DNA from: an uncultured Methanobrevibacter sp.
Lineage (GTDB): Archaea; Methanobacteriota; Methanobacteria; Methanobacteriales; Methanobacteriaceae
Assembly (NCBI RefSeq): GCF_902771435.1
Contig: NZ_CACXXB010000015.1
Span: forward strand, 1-56,544
Direction: 5' to 3'
DNA length: 56,544 bases
Shown here one piece after another: positions 7,718 through 17,975 of the stretch. Both the position numbers and the translations under genes were made by a program. Each line of letters opens with the position of its first letter. Position 1 is the first letter of the stretch. The notes beneath the pieces are model-generated. The model made no database searches and was not told where the DNA came from. It saw only the letters and a program-made list of their open reading frames with translations.

Positions 7718-8422
7718 CTATAGTGCAAATTTTTCAATGGCTTCTGCCACTCCATCACCATACATTTTTTCACAGGTGTATGTGCTTATCTGCTTTAATT
7801 TGTCTTCCGCATTTCCGACAGCTATTTTGTAACCGGCCTCTTTGAGGAAATCCTCATCGTTTTCGCTGTCTCCAATAGCCATTATATTTTCCATATTTAT
7901 TCCGTTTCTCTCACATAAATATCTGAGTGAAGTTCCCTTATTCACTCTTTTATCGGTTACATGGAGTGCAAAACCGCTGTCATAAATTTCAAGTTCGTCA
8001 AGGTATTTAAAATCTTTCAGGGCTTCTTCCAATTCATCCCTTGAAAGAGTTTTATAAAACACAGTTTCAGTCAGCCTGTACATATTGTCATGGGAAGCAT
8101 GAACGTCAAATTTCTTGCCTAATTTTTCCTTTAGGTGGGCTTCAGCAGATGTCACAAAGTCCCGTTCAACCAATGTTTCAACGGCATTGTTGTTTTCTCC
8201 TTCCTTAAAGACAACGCCTCCATTTTCACAAACGATTCCTCCGCTGCATCCGATAAGAACTTCTGCAGCATATGCGTAATTTACGACATTTCCGGTAACG
8301 ATTATTGTAGGTATTCCTGCATCTTCTGCTTTTCTCAACGCTTCAATTGCAGATATGCAAATTTTTCGAGTATCATCTGTAATTGTTCCGTCTATATCTA
8401 CTGCTATTGCTTCTATTGTCAT
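7718..8422 (-). CDS. HAD phosphatase (phosphoglycolate phosphatase-like)
   Basis: Haloacid-dehalogenase-family phosphatase of the archaeal phosphoglycolate/sucrose-phosphate phosphatase type. Motif I is AVDIDGTIT with the nucleophile Asp, motif II IIVTGN, motif III a Lys in KRVNKGTSLRYL, and motif IV MAIGDSENDEDFL. The cap lies between motifs II and III. Its probable substrate is phosphoglycolate or a similar small sugar phosphate. ATG at 8422 is preferred, with AGAGGATAAC directly upstream; that site overlaps the end of hypD, so translation is probably coupled. Second gene of a hypD-HAD-pmbA operon. Confidence 0.85.
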   Translation of the reverse strand: MTIEAIAVDIDGTITDDTRKICISAIEALRKAEDAGIPTIIVTGNVVNYAYAAEVLIGCSGGIVCENGGVVFKEGENNNAVETLVERDFVTSAEAHLKEKLGKKFDVHASHDNMYRLTETVFYKTLSRDELEEALKDFKYLDELEIYDSGFALHVTDKRVNKGTSLRYLCERNGINMENIMAIGDSENDEDFLKEAGYKIAVGNAEDKLKQISTYTCEKMYGDGVAEAIEKFAL

Positions 8423-8423
8423 G

Positions 8424-9476
8424 TTATCCTCTTGAATATCTGTGTGCAATGTTGCATGTTCCTTCTTTACTTACCATACATGCTCCTATTGGGTGTAGCG
8501 GATTGCATGCTTTTCTGAATAGCTTACAGTCTTCAGGTCTTGCAAGGCCTCTTAAAATTGGTCCGCAGATACATCCTTTAGGTGCTTCATTAACGTCCTT
8601 GACTTCAATGTCATATTTTTCACGAGCGTTAAAGTCTGCAAATTCGTCCTTTATTTCTAAAATTGAATTTGGTATTTTAGGAAATCCTCTCCATTCCCTT
8701 GAAGTCACATCAAACACCTGTTCTATCATATCTTGTGCAATGACGTTTCCCTCTTCCTTAACCGCTCTTTTGTATTCATTTTCAATTTTCGGTGTTTCAT
8801 TGTGAATCTGTCTTAAAATCATATAAACTGACATCAATATGTCAAGCGGGTTAAATCCGGCTACTGCCTGAGGTATTCCAAAGTCTGTTGAGAAATATTC
8901 GAAAGGTTTGGTTCCGATAATTGTACAGACATGTCCTGGTTGAATCAATGCATTCAAACTGGTTTCTCCAGAGTTAATTAAAAAATCAATTGCTGGAGGA
9001 ATTAATCTGTGACATGAAAGGACTGAAAAGTTTTCAGGAGGGGTGGAAAGAAGTTCTGCAGCTGTTGTAGGGGCTGTGGTTTCAAAACCTGCTGATATGA
9101 ATGCAACATCGTTGTCCTCTTTTTCAGCTATTTCAATTGCTCTGTTGATACCATAAACTACTCTAACATCTCCTCCTTCTGCTTTAGCATCTGCAAGGGA
9201 TCTTTCAGAACCAGGAACTCTCAACATGTCTCCGAAGGTTGTGATTGTAACTCCTCTGTCAATGAGTTCCAATGCTTCATCGATTTCACGTGATGGCACA
9301 ACACAAACAGGACAACCTGGGCCTGCAATGATTTCTACTTCGTCAGGAAGCAAACTTCGTATTCCATTTTCCATTATTGTATGTTCGTGAGAACCGCATA
9401 CGTGCATTATCTTAACGGGTGTAGATAATTCATTTATTTTCTCTAATAACTTTTCTGACATATTTCTCATATTCAT
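8424..9476 (-). CDS. hypD: Hydrogenase maturation protein HypD
   Basis: Iron-sulfur scaffold that, with HypC, assembles the Fe(CN)2CO group of [NiFe] hydrogenases. Conserved motifs: IMHVCGSHEHT, IAGPGCPVCVVP, TTFGDMLRVPGS, SAGFETTAPT, and a C-terminal four-Cys cluster region from CGPILRGLARPEDCKLF to GACMVSKEGTC. Length 350 fits the family. The start has GGTGTTTAT before the ATG. Hydrogenotrophic methanogens depend on several [NiFe] hydrogenases, so the gene is central to energy metabolism; the HAD and pmbA genes are carried with it without an obvious functional tie, though TldD/PmbA-like processing of hydrogenase parts could be imagined. Confidence 0.95.
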   Translation of the reverse strand: MNMRNMSEKLLEKINELSTPVKIMHVCGSHEHTIMENGIRSLLPDEVEIIAGPGCPVCVVPSREIDEALELIDRGVTITTFGDMLRVPGSERSLADAKAEGGDVRVVYGINRAIEIAEKEDNDVAFISAGFETTAPTTAAELLSTPPENFSVLSCHRLIPPAIDFLINSGETSLNALIQPGHVCTIIGTKPFEYFSTDFGIPQAVAGFNPLDILMSVYMILRQIHNETPKIENEYKRAVKEEGNVIAQDMIEQVFDVTSREWRGFPKIPNSILEIKDEFADFNAREKYDIEVKDVNEAPKGCICGPILRGLARPEDCKLFRKACNPLHPIGACMVSKEGTCNIAHRYSRG

Positions 9477-9560
9477 ATAAACACCGAAGATTTAATATTG
9501 TATTATAAATATATTTAGTATTGGATTAATTATATTTTATTATATTTTTAAGGGATAAAT

Positions 9561-11252
9561 ATGTTTAATAATAATATGATTTTGGTTGTTATTCCGGCGA
9601 GAGGGGGTTCAAAAGGGATTCCCCGCAAAAATTTAAGGCTTATGGATAACAAACCTTTGATTTCTTATTCGATTGGGGTGGCCAAGGTGTCCCAGTATGT
9701 TGATGATGTTGTTGTAACAACTGATGATTCTCAGATTGCATTGATTGCTGAAAAATTTGGAGCCAGTGTTGTTAGACGTTCAGAAGAATTGTCCAGTGAT
9801 GATACTTTATTGGACCCGGTTATCCATGATGCTATGATTCAGAAAGAAAAATTGGCTTTGGATGAATACGATATTGTTATTACTCTGCAGCCTACGTCTC
9901 CATTAATTAAAACCGCAACTTTGGATAAGGCTATTGAGAAATTTGAAGATTTTGGTATTGACAGTGTCATTTCCGTCGTTGATGACAGGCATTTAAGCTG
10001 GGGATATGATGAAAACAATCAAAGATATTTCCCTAATTATATAGAAAGGCTTAATCGTGATGATTTACCCAAATCCTATAGGGAAACAGGTGCTATTTTA
10101 GCAACAAGAAGGTCTTTTGTTAAGGAAAATTCACGTTTGGGTTCCAATATAGATATTATTGAAATATCCCGTGAAGAAAGTGTGAATATTGAAACTTACG
10201 AAGATTGGTGGCTTGCTGAAAATTATTTAAAAAAGAAAAGAATAGCTATTGTAGTGAATGCAAATGAGGAAATTGGAACCAGTTATATTGACAGGTGTCT
10301 GGCAATCGCATCCAAGCTGGTGTTCCATGAAGTACTGTTTTTAATTGATGAACATCATCAGATGGGTGTCGATATTGTGAGCGGATGCAATTATTCTTAT
10401 AGAGTTTATGAGGATTTAGGAGATTTATTCACTATTTTAAAGGAATTTGGCACTCATATAGTTATAAATGATATTCAGGACACTTCTGAGGAATACATTT
10501 CCAGTTTAAAACAGGAAGGTTATTTTGTTGTCAACTTTGAAGATTTGGGAGTGGGCGGTGATTTAGCCGATGTGGTCTTCGATGACTTGTATGAACATGA
10601 TTTGGCTGAAAGAAATGTTTTCACAAGCCATAAATATTTTATTTTAAAAGATGAATTTTATTATCAGCCTGCAAAAATCATCACGAATGATGTAAAACGG
10701 GTTTTAATTACATTTGGTGAACAAGATCCTCATAATTTCACTGAAATGGTAATCCAAGCAATTTTGGCTACAAATTACGAGGGCAGGATAGATGTTGTTG
10801 TAGGTAGGGGTTATGGCAATTTGGAAGAGCTTATTTCCAGATATGAGTCCAATCCATTAATTCAGATTTATCAGAATGTTTCTAACATAAGCGAATTCAT
10901 GTTCAAGTCAGATATTATCTTCACTTCTGCAAGCAAATCAATTTACGAAATTTGTTCAATAGGCATTCCGACAGTATGCCTGTGCAAGGATAGTCGTGAG
11001 GAATCTCATGCCTTTGTAACCCGCAACAACGGATTTATCAATATGGGTCTTGGAGAGTTTATAGAAAAACAGGAACTGATAGACATATTCATTAAACTTG
11101 TAAACGACTTTGAATTAAGAATGGATATGCATGAAAAGATGAGGTCCATTGATTTGAGATACGGTTTTGAGAATATGGTGTCTGTTGTAGAAGAGGAATA
11201 CAGAAAATTCGAATTCAATAAAAATAATGATAATCATGTTGGTCTTCAATAA
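9561..11252 (+). CDS. NeuA-like cytidylyltransferase fused to a PseG-like domain
   Basis: Two-domain protein. Residues 6-222 resemble CMP-sialic/legionaminic acid synthetase: VIPARGGSKGIPRKNLR, LQPTSPLI, YRETGAILA, and an end motif VNIETYEDWWLAE. Residues 226-550 resemble PseG, the GT-B-like hydrolase of UDP-linked deoxysugars: IAIVVNANEEIGTSYIDRC, VLITFGEQDPHN, IFTSASKSIYEICSIGIPT. The pair suggests synthesis and activation of a nonulosonic acid for a surface glycan. Oddities: the usual metal-binding Asp-x-Asp of NeuA reads Asn209-Ile-Glu211, and the GxGH catalytic His of PseG is replaced (GTSY, Tyr242). AGGGAT precedes the start. It overlaps the NeuB-like gene by 26 bases. Domain calls are firm; activity is uncertain. 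Confidence 0.8.
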   Translation: MFNNNMILVVIPARGGSKGIPRKNLRLMDNKPLISYSIGVAKVSQYVDDVVVTTDDSQIALIAEKFGASVVRRSEELSSDDTLLDPVIHDAMIQKEKLALDEYDIVITLQPTSPLIKTATLDKAIEKFEDFGIDSVISVVDDRHLSWGYDENNQRYFPNYIERLNRDDLPKSYRETGAILATRRSFVKENSRLGSNIDIIEISREESVNIETYEDWWLAENYLKKKRIAIVVNANEEIGTSYIDRCLAIASKLVFHEVLFLIDEHHQMGVDIVSGCNYSYRVYEDLGDLFTILKEFGTHIVINDIQDTSEEYISSLKQEGYFVVNFEDLGVGGDLADVVFDDLYEHDLAERNVFTSHKYFILKDEFYYQPAKIITNDVKRVLITFGEQDPHNFTEMVIQAILATNYEGRIDVVVGRGYGNLEELISRYESNPLIQIYQNVSNISEFMFKSDIIFTSASKSIYEICSIGIPTVCLCKDSREESHAFVTRNNGFINMGLGEFIEKQELIDIFIKLVNDFELRMDMHEKMRSIDLRYGFENMVSVVEEEYRKFEFNKNNDNHVGLQ

Positions 11253-12291
11253 AAAACCTTTTTTAATAGCGGACATTAGTATTAATGTGTTTGAATTTGC
11301 AGACAGGGAAAAAATTTCATATATCGATTCTGCGAAATTTCTCATTGATGAAGCGAAGGCATGCGGTATAGATGCAGTGATGTTTCAGTCATATACTGCA
11401 GAAAATATTGTTTCACGAGACGCTTCAGCTTTTGAAAATTTGCCTGTTGATTCTCCCAATTTTTATTTTGATTCCATAAAAAAATACGATAAATTTGGTG
11501 TTGGAGATTATAAAACTCTTGCTGAGTACTGCAATGATATAGGCATGGTTTTTTTATCAACTCCTCATGATATGGATGCTGTTGATTATTTGGATGAATT
11601 TATGGATATCTTTCAGATTTCATCTTCTGATTTGACAAATATTCCGTTTATCAAACATGTGGCAAGTAAAAATAAACCGATATTGCTCTCAACTGGCGGA
11701 GCAACATTGCTTGAAATCAAAAATGCCATTAAACTTATAGAGGATGTTTCCACATGTGATATTGTGATAATGCATTCTATTCTATCATTTCCAACTGAAT
11801 ATGATGATGCAAATCTGTTGATGATTAAGGATCTGGTGCAGAATTTCCCTGATTATGAAATCGGATATTCTGACCATACAAGACCTGATGAAAACATGAT
11901 GGTTTTAACAACTGCCTTCAATTATGGTGCAACTGTTCTTGAAAAACATTTCACTTTTGATAAGGAATTGGGGGGTCTGGATTCAAGTTATGCAATGGAT
12001 GCTGATGATGTCATTGCTTTTAAGAGAAATGTTCTGTTTTTATCTAAAATCAGTGGTCGCAAAAACAAACAGCCATTGATTTGTGAATCATTAACATTAA
12101 GGGAAACCAGAAAATCAGTTGTTGCCAATAAAGACATTGAAAAAGGAAGCATTATCGATGAATCCGACATCACATTTAAAAGACCGGGCACCGGAATTTC
12201 CCCATCACAAGTCGGTGATGTAGTTGGAAAAGTGGCGGCAAGGGATATTTCTAAGGATTCATTAATTAGTTTTGAAATGTTAAAAAATTAA
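11227..12291 (+). CDS. NeuB-like protein with C-terminal SAF domain
   Basis: Homologue of N-acetylneuraminate synthase, which condenses PEP with an N-acetylhexosamine. A TIM-barrel (residues about 10-275) is followed by an antifreeze-like SAF domain (RKSVVANKDIEKGSIIDE, KRPGTGISPSQVG). The metal-binding histidines are kept (GYSDHT His217, EKHFTFD His241). Residues that hold PEP in Neisseria NeuB appear changed: Met52 where VKxQ has Lys, Gln130 where KIGSG has Lys, Leu in place of Asn in the HCTN motif, and INVF instead of INHE near the N terminus. It may be a diverged synthase with another substrate, or a non-catalytic partner. Start ATG 11227 or 11236; no clear ribosome binding site; it overlaps the NeuA-PseG gene. 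Confidence 0.8.
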   Translation: MIIMLVFNKKPFLIADISINVFEFADREKISYIDSAKFLIDEAKACGIDAVMFQSYTAENIVSRDASAFENLPVDSPNFYFDSIKKYDKFGVGDYKTLAEYCNDIGMVFLSTPHDMDAVDYLDEFMDIFQISSSDLTNIPFIKHVASKNKPILLSTGGATLLEIKNAIKLIEDVSTCDIVIMHSILSFPTEYDDANLLMIKDLVQNFPDYEIGYSDHTRPDENMMVLTTAFNYGATVLEKHFTFDKELGGLDSSYAMDADDVIAFKRNVLFLSKISGRKNKQPLICESLTLRETRKSVVANKDIEKGSIIDESDITFKRPGTGISPSQVGDVVGKVAARDISKDSLISFEMLKN

Positions 12292-12301
12292 AAAAAAGAA
12301 A

Positions 12302-13831
12302 TTAAATTTCTGAAGAACAATCTGCAGAGTAGTTGTTAATTAAAACAGCACATTTGTCAATTGTTTCAGAATCTAATTTTATTGTACTTGTCTGGATTTG
12401 ATTCAATAATTCTTCAATGAATAAGTCCTCATCTGTTAAAGGCATATTTATTACAACAACCTCATTGTTTATGAATCCCACTAAAGGTTCAACAAAGCAA
12501 TTCTTAATGTTGTTGTCATTGAGGAAGTTAATCAAATCTTCTCCTAAACTTAAAGCTTTTTGTTTGACTTTATTGTCTTGAGAGAATTTAGCCTGTTTGG
12601 TAGTATATCTGAATCTGCTCATGTTTCCAGTTGATGTTGGAACTTCTTCAATTTTATCTTCATCCAATTCTGTGGATCCGATTAAATTTAAATTTTCATT
12701 TTCAGATTCTAATCTAAGTTTAGGATTGTATTTCTGTGAGATGAGTGCATAAATTCCAGTTGGACCTACTACCAAGTGATTGATACTGGACTTTGAAGTA
12801 GGAGTTTTCACATTGTAAAACACATAAAATTCTTCAGGCAAACTTAACAAGTGTTCTCTGATAATTCTTGTTCTTTTTTCAGTTTCTTTTACGTCTCTGG
12901 ATTTATACAGTCCATAACATATGATAATTACTCCAATAAATAAAGCAACGATTCCAACACCACTATTTATTAGCAATATTTCAATGATACTTAGAATGAA
13001 AATAACGGCTCCGACAAGAAGTATGGTGGTATTTGTATCCATATTGGTTATGTCGAAGTCATCTTTACCTAAATATCCCACTCCTGTTTCAGGTTCGGGA
13101 ACACTAAGTTTTTCAATGAAACTTCCAAATGATCTTTCAGTAGGCTTGTTTTGGACATTATTTGGATAATATTCGTTCATTCCTTTGAAAAATTCATTTT
13201 TAAGATAATCTTTCAAAATATTATAATCATTTGTTTTTGGCACGGCGAATTCTCTTCCAAATTTTGATAAAACAGCTTGAGGAATTGTTGTTCTAGCAGT
13301 TCTAGAATTTTTTTCTTCTTCTTCCTTAAGTTCTTGCTCTTTTTTTTCATCTTCCGCAATTTCGAGCATGTGTTCTTCGGAGAAGAAGTTTTCTAGTCTG
13401 TTAGTAAATGACTTGAAGGAGCGGGAATTATCCTCTGTTAGTTCTTCTACAGATGTTGGTTCTTCGGATTTTGTTTCTCTTTTGAAGTTTTTAACTTCTT
13501 CACGTCTTTCTTCAAGATAATTATCCAATTCTTTATTTAAATCATCGTCTAAATATCTTAAAGAACCTCCACAACTATCACATTCATAATCAAGTATACT
13601 ATCGCTGCTTTTGATTTTAAATTTCAATCCACAGTCTTCACATTGAACAATGTGGGAGTTATCATACTTGAATGAACTGATAAATGAGGAACGGGAGCTA
13701 TTTTCTTCATCAGAATATTCTTCCAAGTATTCCAAGTCACCTGCACATGAAGAACACTCGAATGTAGTGATGTCATCATCATCATCGAGCTGGTATTTTG
13801 CACCACAGTTCTTACAGCATACAACTTTCAT
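12302..13831 (-). CDS. Membrane protein with two zinc ribbons and a NERD-like domain
   Basis: A 509-residue protein of unknown role. Two similar zinc ribbons open it (Cys6/9-Cys26/29 and Cys64/67-Cys84/87), each followed by a D/E-rich tail. A long charged, probably coiled-coil linker follows (residues 95-180). Two hydrophobic helices at about 268-289 and 291-309 form a membrane hairpin. After that comes a region like NERD, the nuclease-related domain: LPEEFYVFYNVKTPTSKSSI and NHLVVGPTGIYALISQK. The ribbons and NERD domain would lie on the same, cytoplasmic side. AGAGGATAAT precedes the ATG at 13831. It stands alone, convergent with the NeuB-like gene. The NERD call rests on the N-H-x-x-V-G-P-x-G pattern; nuclease activity is not shown. 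Confidence 0.65.
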   Translation of the reverse strand: MKVVCCKNCGAKYQLDDDDDITTFECSSCAGDLEYLEEYSDEENSSRSSFISSFKYDNSHIVQCEDCGLKFKIKSSDSILDYECDSCGGSLRYLDDDLNKELDNYLEERREEVKNFKRETKSEEPTSVEELTEDNSRSFKSFTNRLENFFSEEHMLEIAEDEKKEQELKEEEEKNSRTARTTIPQAVLSKFGREFAVPKTNDYNILKDYLKNEFFKGMNEYYPNNVQNKPTERSFGSFIEKLSVPEPETGVGYLGKDDFDITNMDTNTTILLVGAVIFILSIIEILLINSGVGIVALFIGVIIICYGLYKSRDVKETEKRTRIIREHLLSLPEEFYVFYNVKTPTSKSSINHLVVGPTGIYALISQKYNPKLRLESENENLNLIGSTELDEDKIEEVPTSTGNMSRFRYTTKQAKFSQDNKVKQKALSLGEDLINFLNDNNIKNCFVEPLVGFINNEVVVINMPLTDEDLFIEELLNQIQTSTIKLDSETIDKCAVLINNYSADCSSEI

Positions 13832-13980
13832 ATTATCCTCTTTAATTTTAACTTATATTATTACTTTTTTATTTTTTTAATTATATATGTTTCTAATTAA
13901 TCATAATTTGACTTTGCAAATTAATTTATTTTACTTGTGATTTTCAATAAGAATAGTCATTTTTCATTATTGCCTTTTAA
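13832..13980. other. AT-rich gap with promoter of the zinc-ribbon/NERD gene
   Basis: A gap of about 150 bases between the GT39-like gene (which ends here on the minus strand) and the zinc-ribbon gene. It holds TATA-like sequence for the latter (ATATATAATTAAAAAAATAA on the minus strand, about 13868-13887) and T-rich sequence. No further gene is seen. Confidence 0.35.
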
Positions 13981-15693
13981 TTAATCTCCTTTATCATAAT
14001 AATATAAGTGCACTTCTCCATTTTTATATAATTCAGTGTATGGGGCTCCAATTGTTTTATTGTCTTTTGAAATGAAGTATGTGACCTTATTCTTCACCAT
14101 TTCGTCCGTAAAATTAGAGGCTTCCGATGCCTTTTCACAGGATGGGATCTGTTTTTTCAAATTGAATGACATGTCTCCTCCCCTGTCTGCCCAGATTGTC
14201 TTGTTCATGTAATCTGGATCGTGTTCGGCCAGCCATGCTCCGACCGCTTTCTCTTCGCTTGCTGCAGTATAGAAATTCGGATGCATTTGATTGTCGAAAG
14301 TGTGCGGCGCATTTGAAAGTGAAAAAACGCCCAAACATAATAGGATTATACAAATCAATCCAATCGGCGCAATTATTTTGATTTTTTCAAAGTGCACATT
14401 TTCCTTGAATTTTTCGAGAATCAATTCGATTGATAAAATTATGAAATATGCAATGACCGGCAGAATAGGCATGAAGTATCTGTCTACTTTAACATGGTAA
14501 TATGTAATGAACAGGAAATTAACGACCATCCAGTAAAACATTATGGAATCCAAATTAAAGTCGTCCATATCTGCTTTAATCAGCAGTTTGTAAAGTGCTA
14601 ACAGTGATATTGAGATGATAATTATTGAGGTAACGATTGACACGTTCAGATATGTTGCCAAAAATGCTATCAGTCCAATGACGAATATTGCCAGTTTCAG
14701 TTTTTTATCTTCTTTTTTCAATATTTCCCTGTTTTCCCTGCTGAATAATTTTTTGAGGTATAATACAATTCCTATAATCAAAATCGCAGTTAAGATATAT
14801 GATACTATTGAAGGATATCCTCCAATCCAACGCATTTCACCGATTATAAATGCTCCAGGTTTCAGGGAGTATGGAACGAAGTTTTGCGCTCCAATATAGA
14901 TTAGAATGTTTTTGATGTAGTAAACTACGTTATTTGGTGTGACTAGGGCATTATATGTTGAATTTGTAATGTCGCTTCCCTGAGATACGAAAAACAGTCC
15001 GATATTCAAATAGGTGTAGATTCCAACAAATGCCGCAAATACCAATGCGCCTGCACCGATTCCTCCGATTATGTCTTTTATATTTGTTTTAATGTAATCT
15101 ATAGGATTGTCAACCATTAGGAATTGGATTAACATTACAGGAACCATTAATAAAACGGTATATCTTGAGAAAAATCCGAATATGATTAGCGGGAAGGCAA
15201 CATAAAGGAACTTGGTGTTTTTTCTAAATGACAGTATTGTGAAATATACTGCCCAGATTGACAGGCACATTCCCGGAATATCCAGCATTCCTTTAGTAAC
15301 CCATACGATAACTAATGGAAAAGTCGCCAGAACCATTGAACCTGTAAAACTCAAAACTTCATCAAATCTTAATCTCATAAGGAAATACATTCCAAGCGCT
15401 GCAAATATGTAAAATGAACTGCTCACGGCTATTATTGTAAAATCTGATATGAATCCCATTCTGAAAAATATCGAAGTTATCATAGGAATCAGCGGTGAGA
15501 GGCCTCTGGTATTTGCAAGGCCTGTATCGTAGCCTGCATAAAAGAGAGCATTATTCAAATAGAAAAACACGTCTCTTACATAATAAACTCCAGCTTTTCC
15601 ATCAATATTGAGCAATAACAGTGTAATTGCAATAACGATAATCATCAATGAAGATATTGCAATCAAATCTTTTTTATGTTCTTTAAAGTTCAT
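13981..15693 (-). CDS. GT39/ArnT-like membrane glycosyltransferase
   Basis: Polytopic membrane protein of about 570 residues resembling the dolichyl-phosphate-mannose/ArnT (GT-C) glycosyltransferases, which move sugars from lipid carriers to proteins or glycolipids outside the membrane. Support: a first hydrophobic helix (LIAISSLMIIVIAITLLLL), then the luminal loop YYVRDVFFYLNNALFYA with the conserved acidic residue, many further hydrophobic helices, and a soluble C-terminal tail (EKAVGAWLAEHDPDYMNKTI). ATG at 15693 is chosen: AGAGGGATAG precedes it and it begins 11 bases after the UbiA-type gene, while the upstream ATG would overlap that gene. Donor and acceptor are unknown. Confidence 0.75.
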   Translation of the reverse strand: MNFKEHKKDLIAISSLMIIVIAITLLLLNIDGKAGVYYVRDVFFYLNNALFYAGYDTGLANTRGLSPLIPMITSIFFRMGFISDFTIIAVSSSFYIFAALGMYFLMRLRFDEVLSFTGSMVLATFPLVIVWVTKGMLDIPGMCLSIWAVYFTILSFRKNTKFLYVAFPLIIFGFFSRYTVLLMVPVMLIQFLMVDNPIDYIKTNIKDIIGGIGAGALVFAAFVGIYTYLNIGLFFVSQGSDITNSTYNALVTPNNVVYYIKNILIYIGAQNFVPYSLKPGAFIIGEMRWIGGYPSIVSYILTAILIIGIVLYLKKLFSRENREILKKEDKKLKLAIFVIGLIAFLATYLNVSIVTSIIIISISLLALYKLLIKADMDDFNLDSIMFYWMVVNFLFITYYHVKVDRYFMPILPVIAYFIILSIELILEKFKENVHFEKIKIIAPIGLICIILLCLGVFSLSNAPHTFDNQMHPNFYTAASEEKAVGAWLAEHDPDYMNKTIWADRGGDMSFNLKKQIPSCEKASEASNFTDEMVKNKVTYFISKDNKTIGAPYTELYKNGEVHLYYYDKGD

Positions 15694-15703
15694 GTCTATC
15701 CCT

Positions 15704-16546
15704 CTAAAATGATCCAAATATGAATGAAACAAATGCTACCAGCATTCCTATTTTCAGATACTTTGAAGCTTTTCCGGCTGTTTGCCTGTCATGATTTCTA
15801 ATGATTAATATTGCAGAGTATAAGAATAGGATTACTGCAATTGCAATAACGATTAAATAATAAAATCCGAATATGTGATTATAATATAATAATGGGCATA
15901 ATGCACAGTCGATTATTATTAGAATGACTGCCAGAATGGCGGTTATTTTTTCACCATATAAAATAGGCAATGTTTTTGCACCTTCGGATTTGTCTCCTTC
16001 CATATCCTCAATGTCTTTTACAAGCTCTCGCGCGGTTGTCATTACAAATGCAAAAAATCCCAAATAGATTGATGTTAATATTATTGTGGGATTGTTTAGT
16101 GTAAATCCTCCAAACACAAAGCCGAATCCTGTCATAAATCCAACAGTCAGGTTTCCAATCAGGGGTGTTGCTTTTAATTTGCTTGCATACAAATAAAGAA
16201 CAACATCTGCAATTAAAACTATGGCAAATGGGATCCAATTGTTGGTTAAAAAGCTTATAAGGAATCCACATATGGTTCCAAGTAAAAACAGCAGATATCC
16301 GTAGTTTCGCCCTGCCTTAAGGGAAATCCTTCCTGAGGGAATTGGTCTTTCGGGCTTATTGATCAAATCAATATTATAATCAAAATAGTCATTAATTACA
16401 TTTCCTGCAGCAGTTTCAAAAAATACCGCAAGCATTGCAAGTATTATGGGTATCGTAAAGCTTCTGTCAATTATCGCTACTAAAACTATAGCTATTGCAC
16501 CCATTAATGCATTTCCGGGTCTCAATATCTCAATATATGGATTCAT
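15704..16546 (-). CDS. Digeranylgeranylglyceryl phosphate synthase (UbiA family)
   Basis: Membrane prenyltransferase that adds the second geranylgeranyl chain to GGGP, the second ether-bond step of archaeal lipid synthesis. It has the two Asp-rich prenyltransferase motifs, NDYFDYNIDLINKPERPIPS and ARELVKDIEDMEGD, with eight or nine hydrophobic helices and an N terminus (IEILRPGNALMGAIA) typical of archaeal DGGGP synthases. TTAGGAG precedes the ATG. It is divergent from the inositol phosphate synthase gene, and the GT39-like gene follows it. Both neighbours fit membrane lipid and glycan work. Confidence 0.9.
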   Translation of the reverse strand: MNPYIEILRPGNALMGAIAIVLVAIIDRSFTIPIILAMLAVFFETAAGNVINDYFDYNIDLINKPERPIPSGRISLKAGRNYGYLLFLLGTICGFLISFLTNNWIPFAIVLIADVVLYLYASKLKATPLIGNLTVGFMTGFGFVFGGFTLNNPTIILTSIYLGFFAFVMTTARELVKDIEDMEGDKSEGAKTLPILYGEKITAILAVILIIIDCALCPLLYYNHIFGFYYLIVIAIAVILFLYSAILIIRNHDRQTAGKASKYLKIGMLVAFVSFIFGSF

Positions 16547-16714
16547 TTTTTTCTCCTAACAACTAATATTTTTTCTTATATATAATTATTAGTAATTTTA
16601 TTAATTATAGTTTAGTGATGTCGGGCAAAATTAAGATAATTTTATTAAGTATTATAAGCATAAATTAAATCATTAATGAATTTTATTTATTTAATTAATT
16701 AGCTGGTGTTAAAT

Positions 16715-17809
<1,095 letters not shown>

Positions 17810-17816
17810 CCTTTCA

Positions 17817-17870
17817 ATTTTTTCATTTTAACTTTTTTTTAAATATTTTTTTTTCAACCTCTTTTTTTCT
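17817..17870 (+). terminator. T-run terminator after inositol phosphate synthase
   Basis: A series of T-runs of 5 to 9 bases in about 50 bases directly after the stop codon, the usual look of an archaeal intrinsic terminator. The pycB promoter (TTTATATAATAC near 17894-17905) follows. Confidence 0.5.
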
Positions 17871-17975
17871 CGTTAAAGTTTTTTATATTAATAATTTATA
17901 TAATACAAAAAACATATATTATAGTTGGATATTTTAAGATTATTTATAATTAAAAATTAAAAGAGGTGTAATAGA

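Noticed and set aside
13770..13800. Trinucleotide run ATCATCATCATC as a possible microsatellite
   Set aside because: It simply encodes the Asp run of the first zinc ribbon; similar GAT runs in pycB also encode Asp.
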